Assembly: GCA_002401565.1 (NCBI GenBank)
Contig: NVTL01000034.1
Location: forward strand, 15,233-20,947
Direction of reading: 5' to 3'
Origin: Rhodospirillaceae bacterium
Lineage (GTDB): Bacteria; Pseudomonadota; Alphaproteobacteria; Rhodospirillales; Magnetovibrionaceae
DNA: 5,715 nt
The notes below the pieces were generated by a model. That model searched no databases. It was not told the DNA's origin and saw only the letters and a program-made list of their open reading frames with translations. Shown piece after piece: positions 1 through 5,715 of the stretch. A program made the position numbers and the translations under genes. Every line of letters begins with the position of its first letter. The stretch's first letter is position 1.

Positions 1-1074
1 AATCCGGATGTGGATTGGTCCCAAGTGGACGATGTTTATTATGGCTGTGCCAATCAAGCGGGGGAAGACAACCGCAATGTCGCGCGCATGTCGGCGTTGT
101 TGGCGGGGCTTCCCCAAACCGTTCCGGGCTTAACCCTGAACCGTCTTTGCGGGTCGGGTTTAGACAGTGTCGGCACGGCGGCCCGCGCTATTAAAGCCGG
201 AGAAGCTGAATTCATTTTAGCCGGCGGTGTCGAAGGCATGTCCCGTGCTCCGTTTGTTCAGGCGAAAGCCGAGGCTGCGTTTTCGCGCAATGCACAAATG
301 TTTGATACCACCATGGGCTGGCGTTTTGTGAATGCGGCGATGGAGGCTGAATATGGTGTGGATACCATGCCAGAGACCGCCGAAAACGTTGCGGCCCAAT
401 TTAACATCTCGCGCGAAGACCAAGACGCCTTTGCTTACCGTTCACAAATGCGCGCGGCAAAGGCTCAACAGGCGGGATACTTTGCCGATGAGATCATTCC
501 CGTCACCCTTAAAGATCGGGTCTTCGATTCAGATGAACACCCCCGCGCAACAACAACGCTGGAAAAACTCGCCAGCCTGAAAACACCGTTTCGCGAAGGC
601 GGCACGGTGACGGCGGGCAATGCATCGGGCCTTAATGACGGGGCCTGTGCGTTGATTGTCGCGTCAAAAAAAGCCGCCGACCAAAACGGTTTAATTCCCC
701 AGGCCCGCATTGTTGCCATGGCGACGGCGGGTGTTGAACCTCGCCTGATGGGCATGGGCCCCGTCCCGGCTGTACGTAAAGTCTTGGACAAAGCCGGACT
801 GACTTTAAAGGACATGGACGTGATCGAATTGAACGAAGCATTCGCCGCCCAAGCGCTCGCGGTGTTGCGAGAACTGGGCTTGGCTGATGATGCCGAACAT
901 GTGAACGCCAACGGTGGGGCCATTGCTTTGGGCCATCCGTTGGGCATGAGTGGGGCACGATTGGTGACGACCGCCACCTATCAATTACACCGCACGCGCC
1001 AAGGCCGCTACGCGCTGTGCACCATGTGCATCGGCGTGGGCCAAGGCATCGCGTTGATCCTAGAGCGGGTTTAA
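1..1074 (+). CDS. pcaF: Thiolase, 3-oxoadipyl-CoA thiolase type (5' partial)
   Basis: Thiolytic enzyme predicted to split 3-oxoadipyl-CoA with CoA into succinyl-CoA and acetyl-CoA, the last step of the beta-ketoadipate or phenylacetate route, in the cytoplasm. The reading frame is open from base 1, so the start lies outside the window. Seen residues, counted from base 1: the acyl-accepting Cys in NRLCGSG (residue 50, bases 148-150), NEAF Asn (278), GHPLG His (312, bases 934-936) and the second catalytic Cys in [10 protein letters not shown] (343, bases 1027-1029). The stretch [17 protein letters not shown] and the [10 protein letters not shown] segment point to the PcaF/PaaJ subfamily rather than biosynthetic PhaA. 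With 357 residues present and a family length near 400, about 43 N-terminal residues are missing because of the window edge, not a mutation. One small departure is VEGMSRAPF where VESMSRAPF is usual. Stop TAA at 1072-1074 overlaps the convergent gph gene. Thiolase is near certain; the exact substrate is an inference from subfamily resemblance. Confidence 0.88.
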   Translation, partial: NPDVDWSQVDDVYYGCANQAGEDNRNVARMSALLAGLPQTVPGLTLNRLCGSGLDSVGTAARAIKAGEAEFILAGGVEGMSRAPFVQAKAEAAFSRNAQMFDTTMGWRFVNAAMEAEYGVDTMPETAENVAAQFNISREDQDAFAYRSQMRAAKAQQAGYFADEIIPVTLKDRVFDSDEHPRATTTLEKLASLKTPFREGGTVTAGNASGLNDGACALIVASKKAADQNGLIPQARIVAMATAGVEPRLMGMGPVPAVRKVLDKAGLTLKDMDVIELNEAFAAQALAVLRELGLADDAEHVNANGGAIALGHPLGMSGARLVTTATYQLHRTRQGRYALCTMCIGVGQGIALILERV

Positions 1075-1752
1075 AGCTTCCAAAGACGCTTCCAAATCAT
1101 CAAAATGATCGATGACGGCTTCGCCACCCAGCTCGGTAACGGGTGTTTTGGTATAGCCGTGGCTGAGCAAGACAACGGGCAGGCCCGCCGCGTGCGCCGC
1201 GTTTACATCGTTTTGGTTGTCGCCAACCATGGCGCTGTCGGCTGAACTTGCGTCCATGGCTTCTAAAGCCGCAATCAGGTGACGCGGATCAGGCTTTTTA
1301 ATGCCGGGCAAGGTGTCGCCCCCGATGACCACATCAAAATATTGAGCCAGTTCCAAAGATTTCAAGATTTGCATGGTCGCGCCATAAGGCTTGTTGGTGC
1401 AAATCGACAATTTAAGGCCGCGATCTTTTAATTTTTGCAACACAGCGTGTGAACCGTCAAAAGCCACGGTCAATTCAGCCGAGCGGGGCTCGTAATCTTT
1501 GGTGAATTTAGCCGCGTGTTCGGCCAATTCATCCGCCGGGGGAATATCACCCGTGGCGGCAAAGCACCGTTCAACCAATTTGGGCACACCATCGCCAATC
1601 ATCAGTTGGATTTCTTTAACGTCGACTTCCCGGCGGCCCAACGGCGGTAACATGCGATTTGCCGCGGCTTGCAGGTCTGGCGCGCTGTCAATCAGGGTGC
1701 CGTCTAGGTCAAAAATCAGGGCGGAAAGGTGTCCAATTTTGGCTTCGGTCAT
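1060..1752 (-). CDS. gph: Phosphoglycolate phosphatase, HAD superfamily
   Basis: Predicted to hydrolyse 2-phosphoglycolate, formed during DNA repair or Rubisco oxygenation, to glycolate in the cytoplasm. Using the ATG at 1750-1752 the protein has 230 residues. All HAD motifs are visible: motif [11 protein letters not shown] with nucleophile D15 and acid/base D17, motif II CTNKP (T119), motif III Lys in KKPDP (K153), motif [10 protein letters not shown] (D178, D182). A helical cap lies between motifs I and II (about 25-95). The C-terminal run [21 protein letters not shown] is typical of Gph, which separates it from other HAD phosphatases. Start choice: the frame stays open to ATGs at 1771-1773 and 1804-1806. 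I prefer 1752 because motif I then begins at the usual distance from the N terminus, a weak TTGGA lies 10 bases upstream, the extra codons 2-18 of the longest version have G or C in only 6 of 17 third positions, and the glmU promoter would otherwise overlap the gene. Stop TAG at 1060-1062 lies inside the thiolase end. Confidence 0.85.
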   Translation of the reverse strand: MTEAKIGHLSALIFDLDGTLIDSAPDLQAAANRMLPPLGRREVDVKEIQLMIGDGVPKLVERCFAATGDIPPADELAEHAAKFTKDYEPRSAELTVAFDGSHAVLQKLKDRGLKLSICTNKPYGATMQILKSLELAQYFDVVIGGDTLPGIKKPDPRHLIAALEAMDASSADSAMVGDNQNDVNAAHAAGLPVVLLSHGYTKTPVTELGGEAVIDHFDDLEASLEALNPL

Positions 1753-1799
1753 TTGTTTTGGGTCCAAATTCATTCTAATGATGCAATATTCGTCATGTT

Positions 1800-1828
1800 G
1801 TGACATTTTAGAGTAAGATTCTTATGAT
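1800..1828 (+). promoter_or_regulatory. Predicted sigma70-type promoter for glmU-glmS
   Basis: A -35 hexamer GTGACA (1800-1805, 5 of 6 matches to TTGACA) and a -10 hexamer TATGAT (1823-1828, 5 of 6 matches to TATAAT) are separated by exactly 17 bases. Transcription would start near 1835, giving a leader of about 26 bases before the glmU ATG. The -35 box covers the most upstream possible gph start codon (1804-1806), so a gph start further in is easier to accept. This is a motif match read by eye. Confidence 0.55.
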
Positions 1829-1860
1829 TATCTAGAAGTTATGTAAGCAGGCTAAGCCAA

Positions 1861-3231
1861 ATGTCAAAGAAGAAAACTGCCGCCATCGTTCTTGCCGCGG
1901 GTATGGGCACCCGGATGAAATCCGATTTACCCAAAGTTATGCACCCGGTGGGTGGCCGTCCGATGATTAATCACTTGTTGGCAACCTTGGCCAAAATTGA
2001 CGTGGACCAGACCATTGTTGTGGTTGGTCCCGATATGGACGTCTTAGAGGCCGCCGTTGCTCCGCACGCCACCGCCGTTCAATATGACCGCGCCGGAACC
2101 GGTGATGCCGTTAAAGTTGGCGTGGAAGCTCTCGGCGATTTTAAGGGCAACGTGCTCATTTTATACGGCGATACGCCGCTGATTAGCCAGCAAACGATAA
2201 ATGCCATGTTAGAAGCCCGCGACGGTCAACCGGGTAAAATTCCGCCCTCGGTCGTCGTGTTGGGCTTTTATCCTATGGAACCGGGTGCTTATGGGCGTTT
2301 GGTTTTGGACGAAGAAGACGGCGACCTGATGGCCATTGTCGAAGCCGCCGACGCCACGCCCGAACAATTAGAAATTGGTTTGTGCAATTCCGGTGTCATG
2401 TGTTTCGATGCGTCACTGCTGCCCCAATTTTTATCCCGCCTGTCCAACGACAATGCCAATGGCGAATATTATCTGACCGATTGTGTGCGCATTGCCTGTG
2501 AAGACGGGTTCAGTTGCGGTGTGGTCGAAGGCGACGAAGAAGAATTAATCGGCGTGAATTCCCGCGTGGAACTGGCGCAGGCCGAAGTGATTTTCCAAGA
2601 TTTCATGCGCGACAAAGCCATGAAAGGCGGCGCCACATTGTTGGACCCGTCCACAGTCTATTTCAGCCATGATACTTGCATTGGTCGCGAAGTGGTGATT
2701 GAACCCAACGTGCAATTTGGTGTGGGCGTGAGCCTTGGCAACAATGTGCGGGTCAAAGGCTTTAGCCATCTGGAAGGTGCCACGTTAAAAAATGGCGTGA
2801 CGGTTGGGCCCTTTGCAAGGCTGCGACCCGGCACGGTTTTGGGCGAAGACGCCAAGGTTGGCAATTTTGTTGAAATCAAAAACACCGCTGTCGAAAGTGG
2901 CGCAAAAATCAGCCACCTGTCGTACATCGGCGATGCCCGCATTGGGGCCGGGGCCAACATTGGCGCAGGCACAATCACGTGTAATTATGACGGATATTTA
3001 AAGCACCACACGGACATTGGTAAAGGCGCCTTCATCGGATCAAATTCCGCTTTGGTGGCCCCCGTGGTGATTGGGGACGGAGCCATTGTCGGAGCCGGGT
3101 CAACGATTACGGCAAATGTCGACAGCAATGATATTGTCACCACACGGGCTGAACAAAAAACAGGAAAGGGTGCGGCCGAAGCTTATCGTGCTCGCAAACT
3201 GGCCGAAAAAGAAAAGCTGAAAAAGGGCTAA
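1861..3231 (+). CDS. glmU: Bifunctional GlmU: GlcN-1-P acetyltransferase and UDP-GlcNAc pyrophosphorylase
   Basis: Makes UDP-N-acetylglucosamine, the precursor of peptidoglycan and lipid A, by acetylating glucosamine-1-phosphate with acetyl-CoA and then joining it to UMP from UTP; cytoplasmic, a trimer in the family. It has 456 residues, the same length as the E. coli enzyme. The N-terminal uridyltransferase domain (about 1-235) shows LAAGMGTRM (11-19) with K25, the Mg-binding Asp in YGDTPL (D104), CNSGVM (N176) and GVNSR (N233). The C-terminal left-handed beta helix (about 256-440) has repeated hexapeptides and all the acetyltransferase residues known from E. coli: R322, K340, catalytic H352 in SHLSYIGD, Y355, N366 and K381. 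The protein ends in a lysine-rich charged tail. GTGDAV at 79-84 has Asp where E. coli has His. The start ATG has only a weak CAGG (1848-1851) ahead of it, but the protein begins exactly as the family does. It is the first gene of an operon with glmS. Confidence 0.97.
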   Translation: MSKKKTAAIVLAAGMGTRMKSDLPKVMHPVGGRPMINHLLATLAKIDVDQTIVVVGPDMDVLEAAVAPHATAVQYDRAGTGDAVKVGVEALGDFKGNVLILYGDTPLISQQTINAMLEARDGQPGKIPPSVVVLGFYPMEPGAYGRLVLDEEDGDLMAIVEAADATPEQLEIGLCNSGVMCFDASLLPQFLSRLSNDNANGEYYLTDCVRIACEDGFSCGVVEGDEEELIGVNSRVELAQAEVIFQDFMRDKAMKGGATLLDPSTVYFSHDTCIGREVVIEPNVQFGVGVSLGNNVRVKGFSHLEGATLKNGVTVGPFARLRPGTVLGEDAKVGNFVEIKNTAVESGAKISHLSYIGDARIGAGANIGAGTITCNYDGYLKHHTDIGKGAFIGSNSALVAPVVIGDGAIVGAGSTITANVDSNDIVTTRAEQKTGKGAAEAYRARKLAEKEKLKKG

Positions 3232-3237
3232 CGAACA

Positions 3238-5061
3238 ATGTGCGGAATTATGGGCATCATTGGCAAAGCCGATGTGACACAAGGCCTGACCGAAGGCCTG
3301 AAACGGCTTGAATACCGGGGGTATGATTCCGCTGGTGTTGCGACGCTTTCTGATGGCTTGATTTGCCGTCAGCGTGCTCAGGGCAAATTGAAAAACTTGC
3401 TAAATGTTCTCAAAGACAATCCGCTGAATGGCGATGTTGGTATCGGTCATACCCGTTGGGCCACCCATGGCATCCCGAACGAAGCCAACGCTCATCCCCA
3501 TGCCACCAAACGTGTCGCCGTGGTGCACAACGGCATCATTGAAAATTTCCAGGAACTAAAATCTGAGTTAACCGCAAAAGGCCACGTGTTTGCGTCCGAT
3601 ACGGATACCGAAGCCGTGGTGCATCTGATCACGGCTTATTTGGATGAGGGTTTAACCCCCACCGAAGCCGTAGCAAAATCATTGACCCGACTAGAAGGCG
3701 CGTTTGCCTTGGCGATTATTTTTGCGGGCGAACATGACCTGATGATCGGCGCGCGCCGGGGCAGTCCTTTGGCCGTTGGCTTTGGCGACGGCGAAATGTA
3801 TTTGGGCTCAGACGCGATTGCTTTGGCCCACCTGACCAGCCGCGTCATGTATTTAGAAGACGGCGATTGGGCGGTGCTGAACCGCGACGGCGTAGAGGTC
3901 TTTACCGAAGATGGAAAAGCCGTCACCCGGCCCATCAAAGAAAGTGAATTTTCAGCCGAACAAGTGGGCAAGGGCGGTTATGCGCACTTCATGCTCAAAG
4001 AAATTTACGAACAGCCTCAGGTGATCGGCTCAACGCTTTCGGGATTTGTGAACCCGGCCGATCGCACCATCACCATGCCGGATTTACCGTTTGATTTATC
4101 GACGGTGACGCGCCTGACCTTGATCGCGTGCGGCACGTCTTATTATGCGTGCCAAACCGCGAAATATTGGATTGAACAATTGGCGCGGATTCCGGTCGAA
4201 GTCGATACGGCGTCTGAATTTCGCTACCGGAATGCTCCGTTGCAACCGGGCGGTGCTGCTTTGTTTGTTTCCCAATCGGGTGAAACGGCCGATACCTTGG
4301 CTGCTCTGCGTCATGCCAAAGCCGAAGGTCAACATATTCTGTCCATCGTCAATGTCCCCGAAAGTACCATCGCGCGCGAAAGCGACGCGGCGTTGTTGAC
4401 CTATGCCGGGCCCGAAGTCGGCGTGGCGTCGACCAAAGCCTTCACCACGCAATTGGTGGTGCTGGCCAGTTTAGCCATCGCCATAGGCCGCGCCAAAGGC
4501 GAAATCGATCATGTGCGCGAGGCCGAATTGGTCGAAGCCTTGGTCGAAGTTCCCGCTCGCGCGGCGGACGTTTTGAACCACGATGACAACCTAAAAGAAC
4601 TCGCCAAAGAAGTCGCCAAAGCGCGTGACGTTTTGTATCTGGGCCGGGGCAGTTGTTATCCAATCGCCATGGAAGGCGCGTTGAAACTGAAAGAAATCAG
4701 CTATATCCACGCCGAAGGATACGCGGCGGGCGAAATGAAACACGGGCCGATTGCCCTGATCGACAAAGACGTGCCCGTAATCGTCATTGCACCAAGTGAC
4801 GACTTGTTCGAAAAAACCGCGTCTAATATGCAAGAGGTCATCGCACGCGGTGGCCGTGTGATCTTTATGTCAGACGAACCGGGCGCGAAAAAACTCGGCG
4901 ATCTGGCAGCAGCAACCATAGCACTGCCCCAAGTCGACCCATTCGTCGCCCCAATCCTATACGCCATCGCCGTGCAACTTCTGGCCTATCACACCGCCGT
5001 CATTAAAGGCACCGATGTGGACCAGCCTAGAAATTTGGCGAAATCTGTGACAGTTGAATAA
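3238..5061 (+). CDS. glmS: Glutamine-fructose-6-phosphate aminotransferase (isomerizing)
   Basis: Converts fructose-6-phosphate and glutamine to glucosamine-6-phosphate and glutamate, the committed step of amino-sugar synthesis feeding GlmM and then GlmU; cytoplasmic. It has 607 residues (E. coli 609). The start is fixed by MCGI: Cys2 becomes the N-terminal nucleophile of the glutaminase domain after Met removal. Glutaminase domain about 2-220: HTRWATHG (R73), HNGIIENF (N98, G99), DTDTE (D123). Two SIS sugar-phosphate isomerase domains follow: ACGTS (C298), SQSGETADT (345-353), STKAFTTQ (398-405), then KLKEIS (E486) and EMKHGP (H502). The C-terminal tail DQPRNLAKSVTVE carries the sugar-binding Lys (K602). 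An AAGGG ribosome-binding site (3223-3227) sits in the last codons of glmU, 10 bases before the ATG, and the intergenic gap is 6 bases, so the two genes are co-transcribed and probably translationally linked. The 6-base gap leaves no room for a glmS ribozyme of the Gram-positive type. Confidence 0.98.
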   Translation: MCGIMGIIGKADVTQGLTEGLKRLEYRGYDSAGVATLSDGLICRQRAQGKLKNLLNVLKDNPLNGDVGIGHTRWATHGIPNEANAHPHATKRVAVVHNGIIENFQELKSELTAKGHVFASDTDTEAVVHLITAYLDEGLTPTEAVAKSLTRLEGAFALAIIFAGEHDLMIGARRGSPLAVGFGDGEMYLGSDAIALAHLTSRVMYLEDGDWAVLNRDGVEVFTEDGKAVTRPIKESEFSAEQVGKGGYAHFMLKEIYEQPQVIGSTLSGFVNPADRTITMPDLPFDLSTVTRLTLIACGTSYYACQTAKYWIEQLARIPVEVDTASEFRYRNAPLQPGGAALFVSQSGETADTLAALRHAKAEGQHILSIVNVPESTIARESDAALLTYAGPEVGVASTKAFTTQLVVLASLAIAIGRAKGEIDHVREAELVEALVEVPARAADVLNHDDNLKELAKEVAKARDVLYLGRGSCYPIAMEGALKLKEISYIHAEGYAAGEMKHGPIALIDKDVPVIVIAPSDDLFEKTASNMQEVIARGGRVIFMSDEPGAKKLGDLAAATIALPQVDPFVAPILYAIAVQLLAYHTAVIKGTDVDQPRNLAKSVTVE

Positions 5062-5076
5062 GCTCTAATAGGGCTT
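5060..5076 (+). other. Small stem-loop directly after the glmS stop codon
   Basis: AAGCTC (5060-5065) and GGGCTT (5071-5076) can form a 6-bp stem including one G-U pair around a TAATA loop, starting in the glmS stop codon. No T-run follows, so it is unlikely to be an intrinsic terminator. It may cap the 3' end of processed glmS mRNA or mean nothing. Confidence 0.2.
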
Positions 5077-5102
5077 GATTTACCTATGAAAAGGAAAAAA
5101 GC

Positions 5103-5131
5103 TTGACTTTTCGTTGTATTGTGAGTAAATT
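5103..5131 (+). promoter_or_regulatory. Predicted sigma70-type promoter downstream of glmS
   Basis: TTGACT (5103-5108, 5 of 6 matches to the -35 consensus) and TAAATT (5126-5131, 4 of 6 matches to the -10 consensus) are separated by 17 bases in an AT-rich noncoding stretch. Transcription would start near 5138. The first downstream terminator ends at 5219, so the simple product is a transcript of about 80 nt with no credible reading frame. Read-through of both terminators would make this the promoter of the gene at 5295. Confidence 0.5.
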
Positions 5132-5169
5132 CATTCAACGAAAGGCCTTTAGTGCGTCTTCGTTGAATT
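5110..5169. repeat. Three copies of a 10-base element TTCGTTG(A/T)AT around the promoter
   Basis: The element occurs forward at 5110-5119 (TTCGTTGTAT), reversed at 5133-5142 (ATTCAACGAA) and forward again at 5159-5168 (TTCGTTGAAT). The forward copies extend to an 11-base match with one mismatch (5110-5120 and 5159-5169). Copies 2 and 3 are perfect 10-base inverted arms with a 16-base loop that contains most of the palindrome AAAGGCCTTT (5141-5150). Copy 1 falls inside the -35/-10 spacer and copy 2 over the predicted transcription start. This is either an operator array for a repressor or a set of RNA arms in which copy 2 can pair with copy 1 or copy 3. The repeats are directly visible; the role is an inference. 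Confidence 0.6.
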
Positions 5170-5219
5170 TTCGAACATAACACTTGCACCACCGCCCTTA
5201 TGCCAAGGGCGGTTTTTTT
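5138..5219 (+). ncRNA. Candidate small RNA downstream of glmS
   Basis: The stretch between the predicted transcription start (about 5138) and the end of the first terminator has typical small-RNA architecture: a 5' hairpin from CAACGAA (5136-5142) with TTCGTTG (5159-5165), a single-stranded middle (about 5169-5190) and a GC-rich terminator hairpin with a T-run. I do not recognise a known RNA family: it does not resemble tmRNA, SRP RNA, 5S or 6S RNA. It could also be the 3' end of the glmUS mRNA, or simply an untranslated leader. The exact 5' end is uncertain by a few bases. Confidence 0.35.
5191..5219 (+). terminator. Intrinsic terminator 1
   Basis: ACCGCCCTT (5191-5199) pairs perfectly with AAGGGCGGT (5205-5213) around the 5-base loop ATGCC, and is followed by a run of seven T (5213-5219). 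On the reverse strand no T-run follows the stem, so it acts rightward only. It would end glmU-glmS transcripts about 130 bases beyond the glmS stop codon, and also any transcript from the promoter at 5103. Confidence 0.85.
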
Positions 5220-5239
5220 ATTTCATAAATACGTATATC

Positions 5240-5270
5240 AAGCCCGGCTCGATCAGAGCCGGGCTTTTTT
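5240..5270 (+). terminator. Intrinsic terminator 2, in the leader of the gene at 5295
   Basis: AGCCCGGCTC (5241-5250) pairs perfectly with GAGCCGGGCT (5256-5265) around a GATCA loop; an extra A-T pair (5240 with 5266) is possible. Six T follow the stem (5265-5270). It differs in sequence from terminator 1, so it is not a duplicated copy. It stands only 24 bases ahead of the ATG at 5295, which leaves no room for a promoter between it and that gene. It may be a back-up terminator for glmUS or an attenuator. Confidence 0.82.
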
Positions 5271-5282
5271 GCGTTCTTTTTT

Positions 5283-5287
5283 AGGAG
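5283..5287 (+). promoter_or_regulatory. Ribosome-binding site of the gene at 5295
   Basis: A consensus AGGAG lies 7 bases before the ATG at 5295. It is the clearest Shine-Dalgarno sequence in the window and fixes the start of the right-hand gene. Confidence 0.8.
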
Positions 5288-5294
5288 CAAACTC

Positions 5295-5715
5295 ATGAAC
5301 ACCATATTTAAGCTTCAAGGACCCTTGTCCGCAAATTCCAACACCACTCCAGCGGATGTATTGGCCGCCAAAGCCTTTTTACAAGACCAAGGTTTTTACG
5401 AAGTTCCCGAATGGGGTGTGACCGATTTTCCCGACCGCGCCTTGTTTAGCGCCATCGAAGCCTTTCAAAAATCCAAGGGCTTGCGCATCGACGGCGTGAT
5501 GCGCCCTGAAGGCGAAACCGAAAACGCCACGCAATTGGCTCAAGCAATAGCTCTTAACTTGCAAGACATGGGCCGTAACGGCGACACAATCTTGGCCCAT
5601 ATCTCCCCTGACGAGGCTAAAATGTTAAAACAAAATGGCGGGTCTGGGACGATTAACCCCAAAACGGGATTGATGGAATTTAGTCGATTTGGTGGCAATA
5701 ACTACACCCGTGATC
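5295..5715 (+). CDS. Peptidoglycan-binding-like domain protein (3' partial)
   Basis: The frame is open to the right edge, giving 140 residues with no stop. The start is supported by AGGAG 7 bases upstream. Residues about 7-80 look like a variant PG_binding_1 domain: LQGPLSANS, a helix DVLAAKAFLQDQGFY (21-35), WGVTDFPDRALFSAIEAFQ (40-58) and GLRIDGVMRPEGET (62-75), which match the family pattern of a helix, an AV/AI..FQ helix and a closing DG turn. Residues 100-129 (LAHISPDEAKMLKQNGGSG, then TINPKTGLMEF) form a second segment that I recall from alphaproteobacterial hypothetical and phage-like proteins. There is no signal peptide or membrane segment at the N terminus (MNTIFKLQGPL), so if it acts on the cell wall it must be exported without a classical signal or released by lysis. 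Full size and partners are unknown. That this is a real gene is well supported; the role in binding peptidoglycan is an inference. Confidence 0.75.
   Translation, partial: MNTIFKLQGPLSANSNTTPADVLAAKAFLQDQGFYEVPEWGVTDFPDRALFSAIEAFQKSKGLRIDGVMRPEGETENATQLAQAIALNLQDMGRNGDTILAHISPDEAKMLKQNGGSGTINPKTGLMEFSRFGGNNYTRD

Noticed and set aside
465..977. 170-codon open frame on the minus strand inside the thiolase
   Set aside because: It lies wholly within a gene whose plus-strand frame carries all catalytic motifs; the minus product shows no recognisable domain.
1076..1096. Direct repeat GCTTCCAAA at 1076-1084 and 1088-1096
   Set aside because: It falls in the gph C-terminal codons and simply reflects the repeated residues LEASLEA; the 12-base period is a coding effect.
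1827..1855. Possible minus-strand promoter for gph (GATAAT at 1832-1827, TTAGCC at 1855-1850)
   Set aside because: The -10-like word matches well but the -35-like word matches only 3 of 6 positions at 17-base spacing, so it is too weak to annotate; gph probably does start somewhere in this region.
3232..3237. A glmS ribozyme or riboswitch ahead of glmS
   Set aside because: Only 6 bases separate glmU and glmS, so there is no space for such an element and the upstream bases are coding.
5086..5106. Tiny frame ATG AAA AGG AAA AAA GCT TGA as a leader peptide
   Set aside because: It codes for six residues, has no ribosome-binding site at a good distance and lies before the predicted transcription start at about 5138.
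4989..5192. 67-codon reading frame on the minus strand across the glmS end, with a peptide like STVTDFAKFLGWSTS
   Set aside because: It is the antisense reading of the highly conserved glmS C terminus (QPRNLAKSVTVE). Similar peptides arise wherever that end is read backwards, so apparent conservation is a by-product of GlmS.
5379..5600. 73-codon open frame on the minus strand opposite the right-hand gene
   Set aside because: The plus frame has a consensus ribosome-binding site and domain-like sequence; the minus frame has neither.

Overview
The window looks like ordinary chromosomal DNA from an alphaproteobacterium, most likely a Rhodospirillales-type organism. This is inferred from the style of the proteins (GlmU, GlmS, Gph and a PcaF-like thiolase) and from a peptidoglycan-binding-like protein at the right end of a type I associate with that group. 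Coding density is high, base composition is moderate and even across the genes, and no transposase, integrase, CRISPR array, rRNA or tRNA is visible.

Layout. (1) Positions 1-1074, plus strand: the last ~357 residues of a degradative thiolase of the 3-oxoadipyl-CoA thiolase type, cut by the left edge. (2) Positions 1060-1752, minus strand: a HAD-superfamily phosphoglycolate phosphatase (Gph), convergent with the thiolase and overlapping its 3' end by 15 bases. (3) A short divergent intergenic region with a good sigma70-type promoter pointing right at 1800-1828. (4) Positions 1861-5061: a tight glmU-glmS operon, with 6 bases between the genes. GlmS makes glucosamine-6-phosphate from fructose-6-phosphate and glutamine. 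GlmU makes UDP-N-acetylglucosamine from glucosamine-1-phosphate. The intermediate mutase, GlmM, is not in this window. Both proteins are full length and keep every catalytic residue I checked. (5) Positions 5062-5294: an information-dense intergenic region. (6) Positions 5295-5715: the start of a peptidoglycan-binding-like protein, cut by the right edge.

The unexplained part is 5062-5294. It holds a TTGACT-17-TAAATT promoter, three copies of a 10-base element TTCGTTG(A/T)AT arranged around that promoter (forward, reverse, forward), and two different strong intrinsic terminators in tandem. Promoter plus first terminator would give a small RNA of about 80 nt directly downstream of glmS. The second terminator lies only 24 bases before the start codon of the last gene, so that gene must be expressed by read-through, by attenuation control, or from a promoter I cannot recognise. 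No wholly new multi-gene system is visible; this regulatory block is the best candidate for something undescribed.
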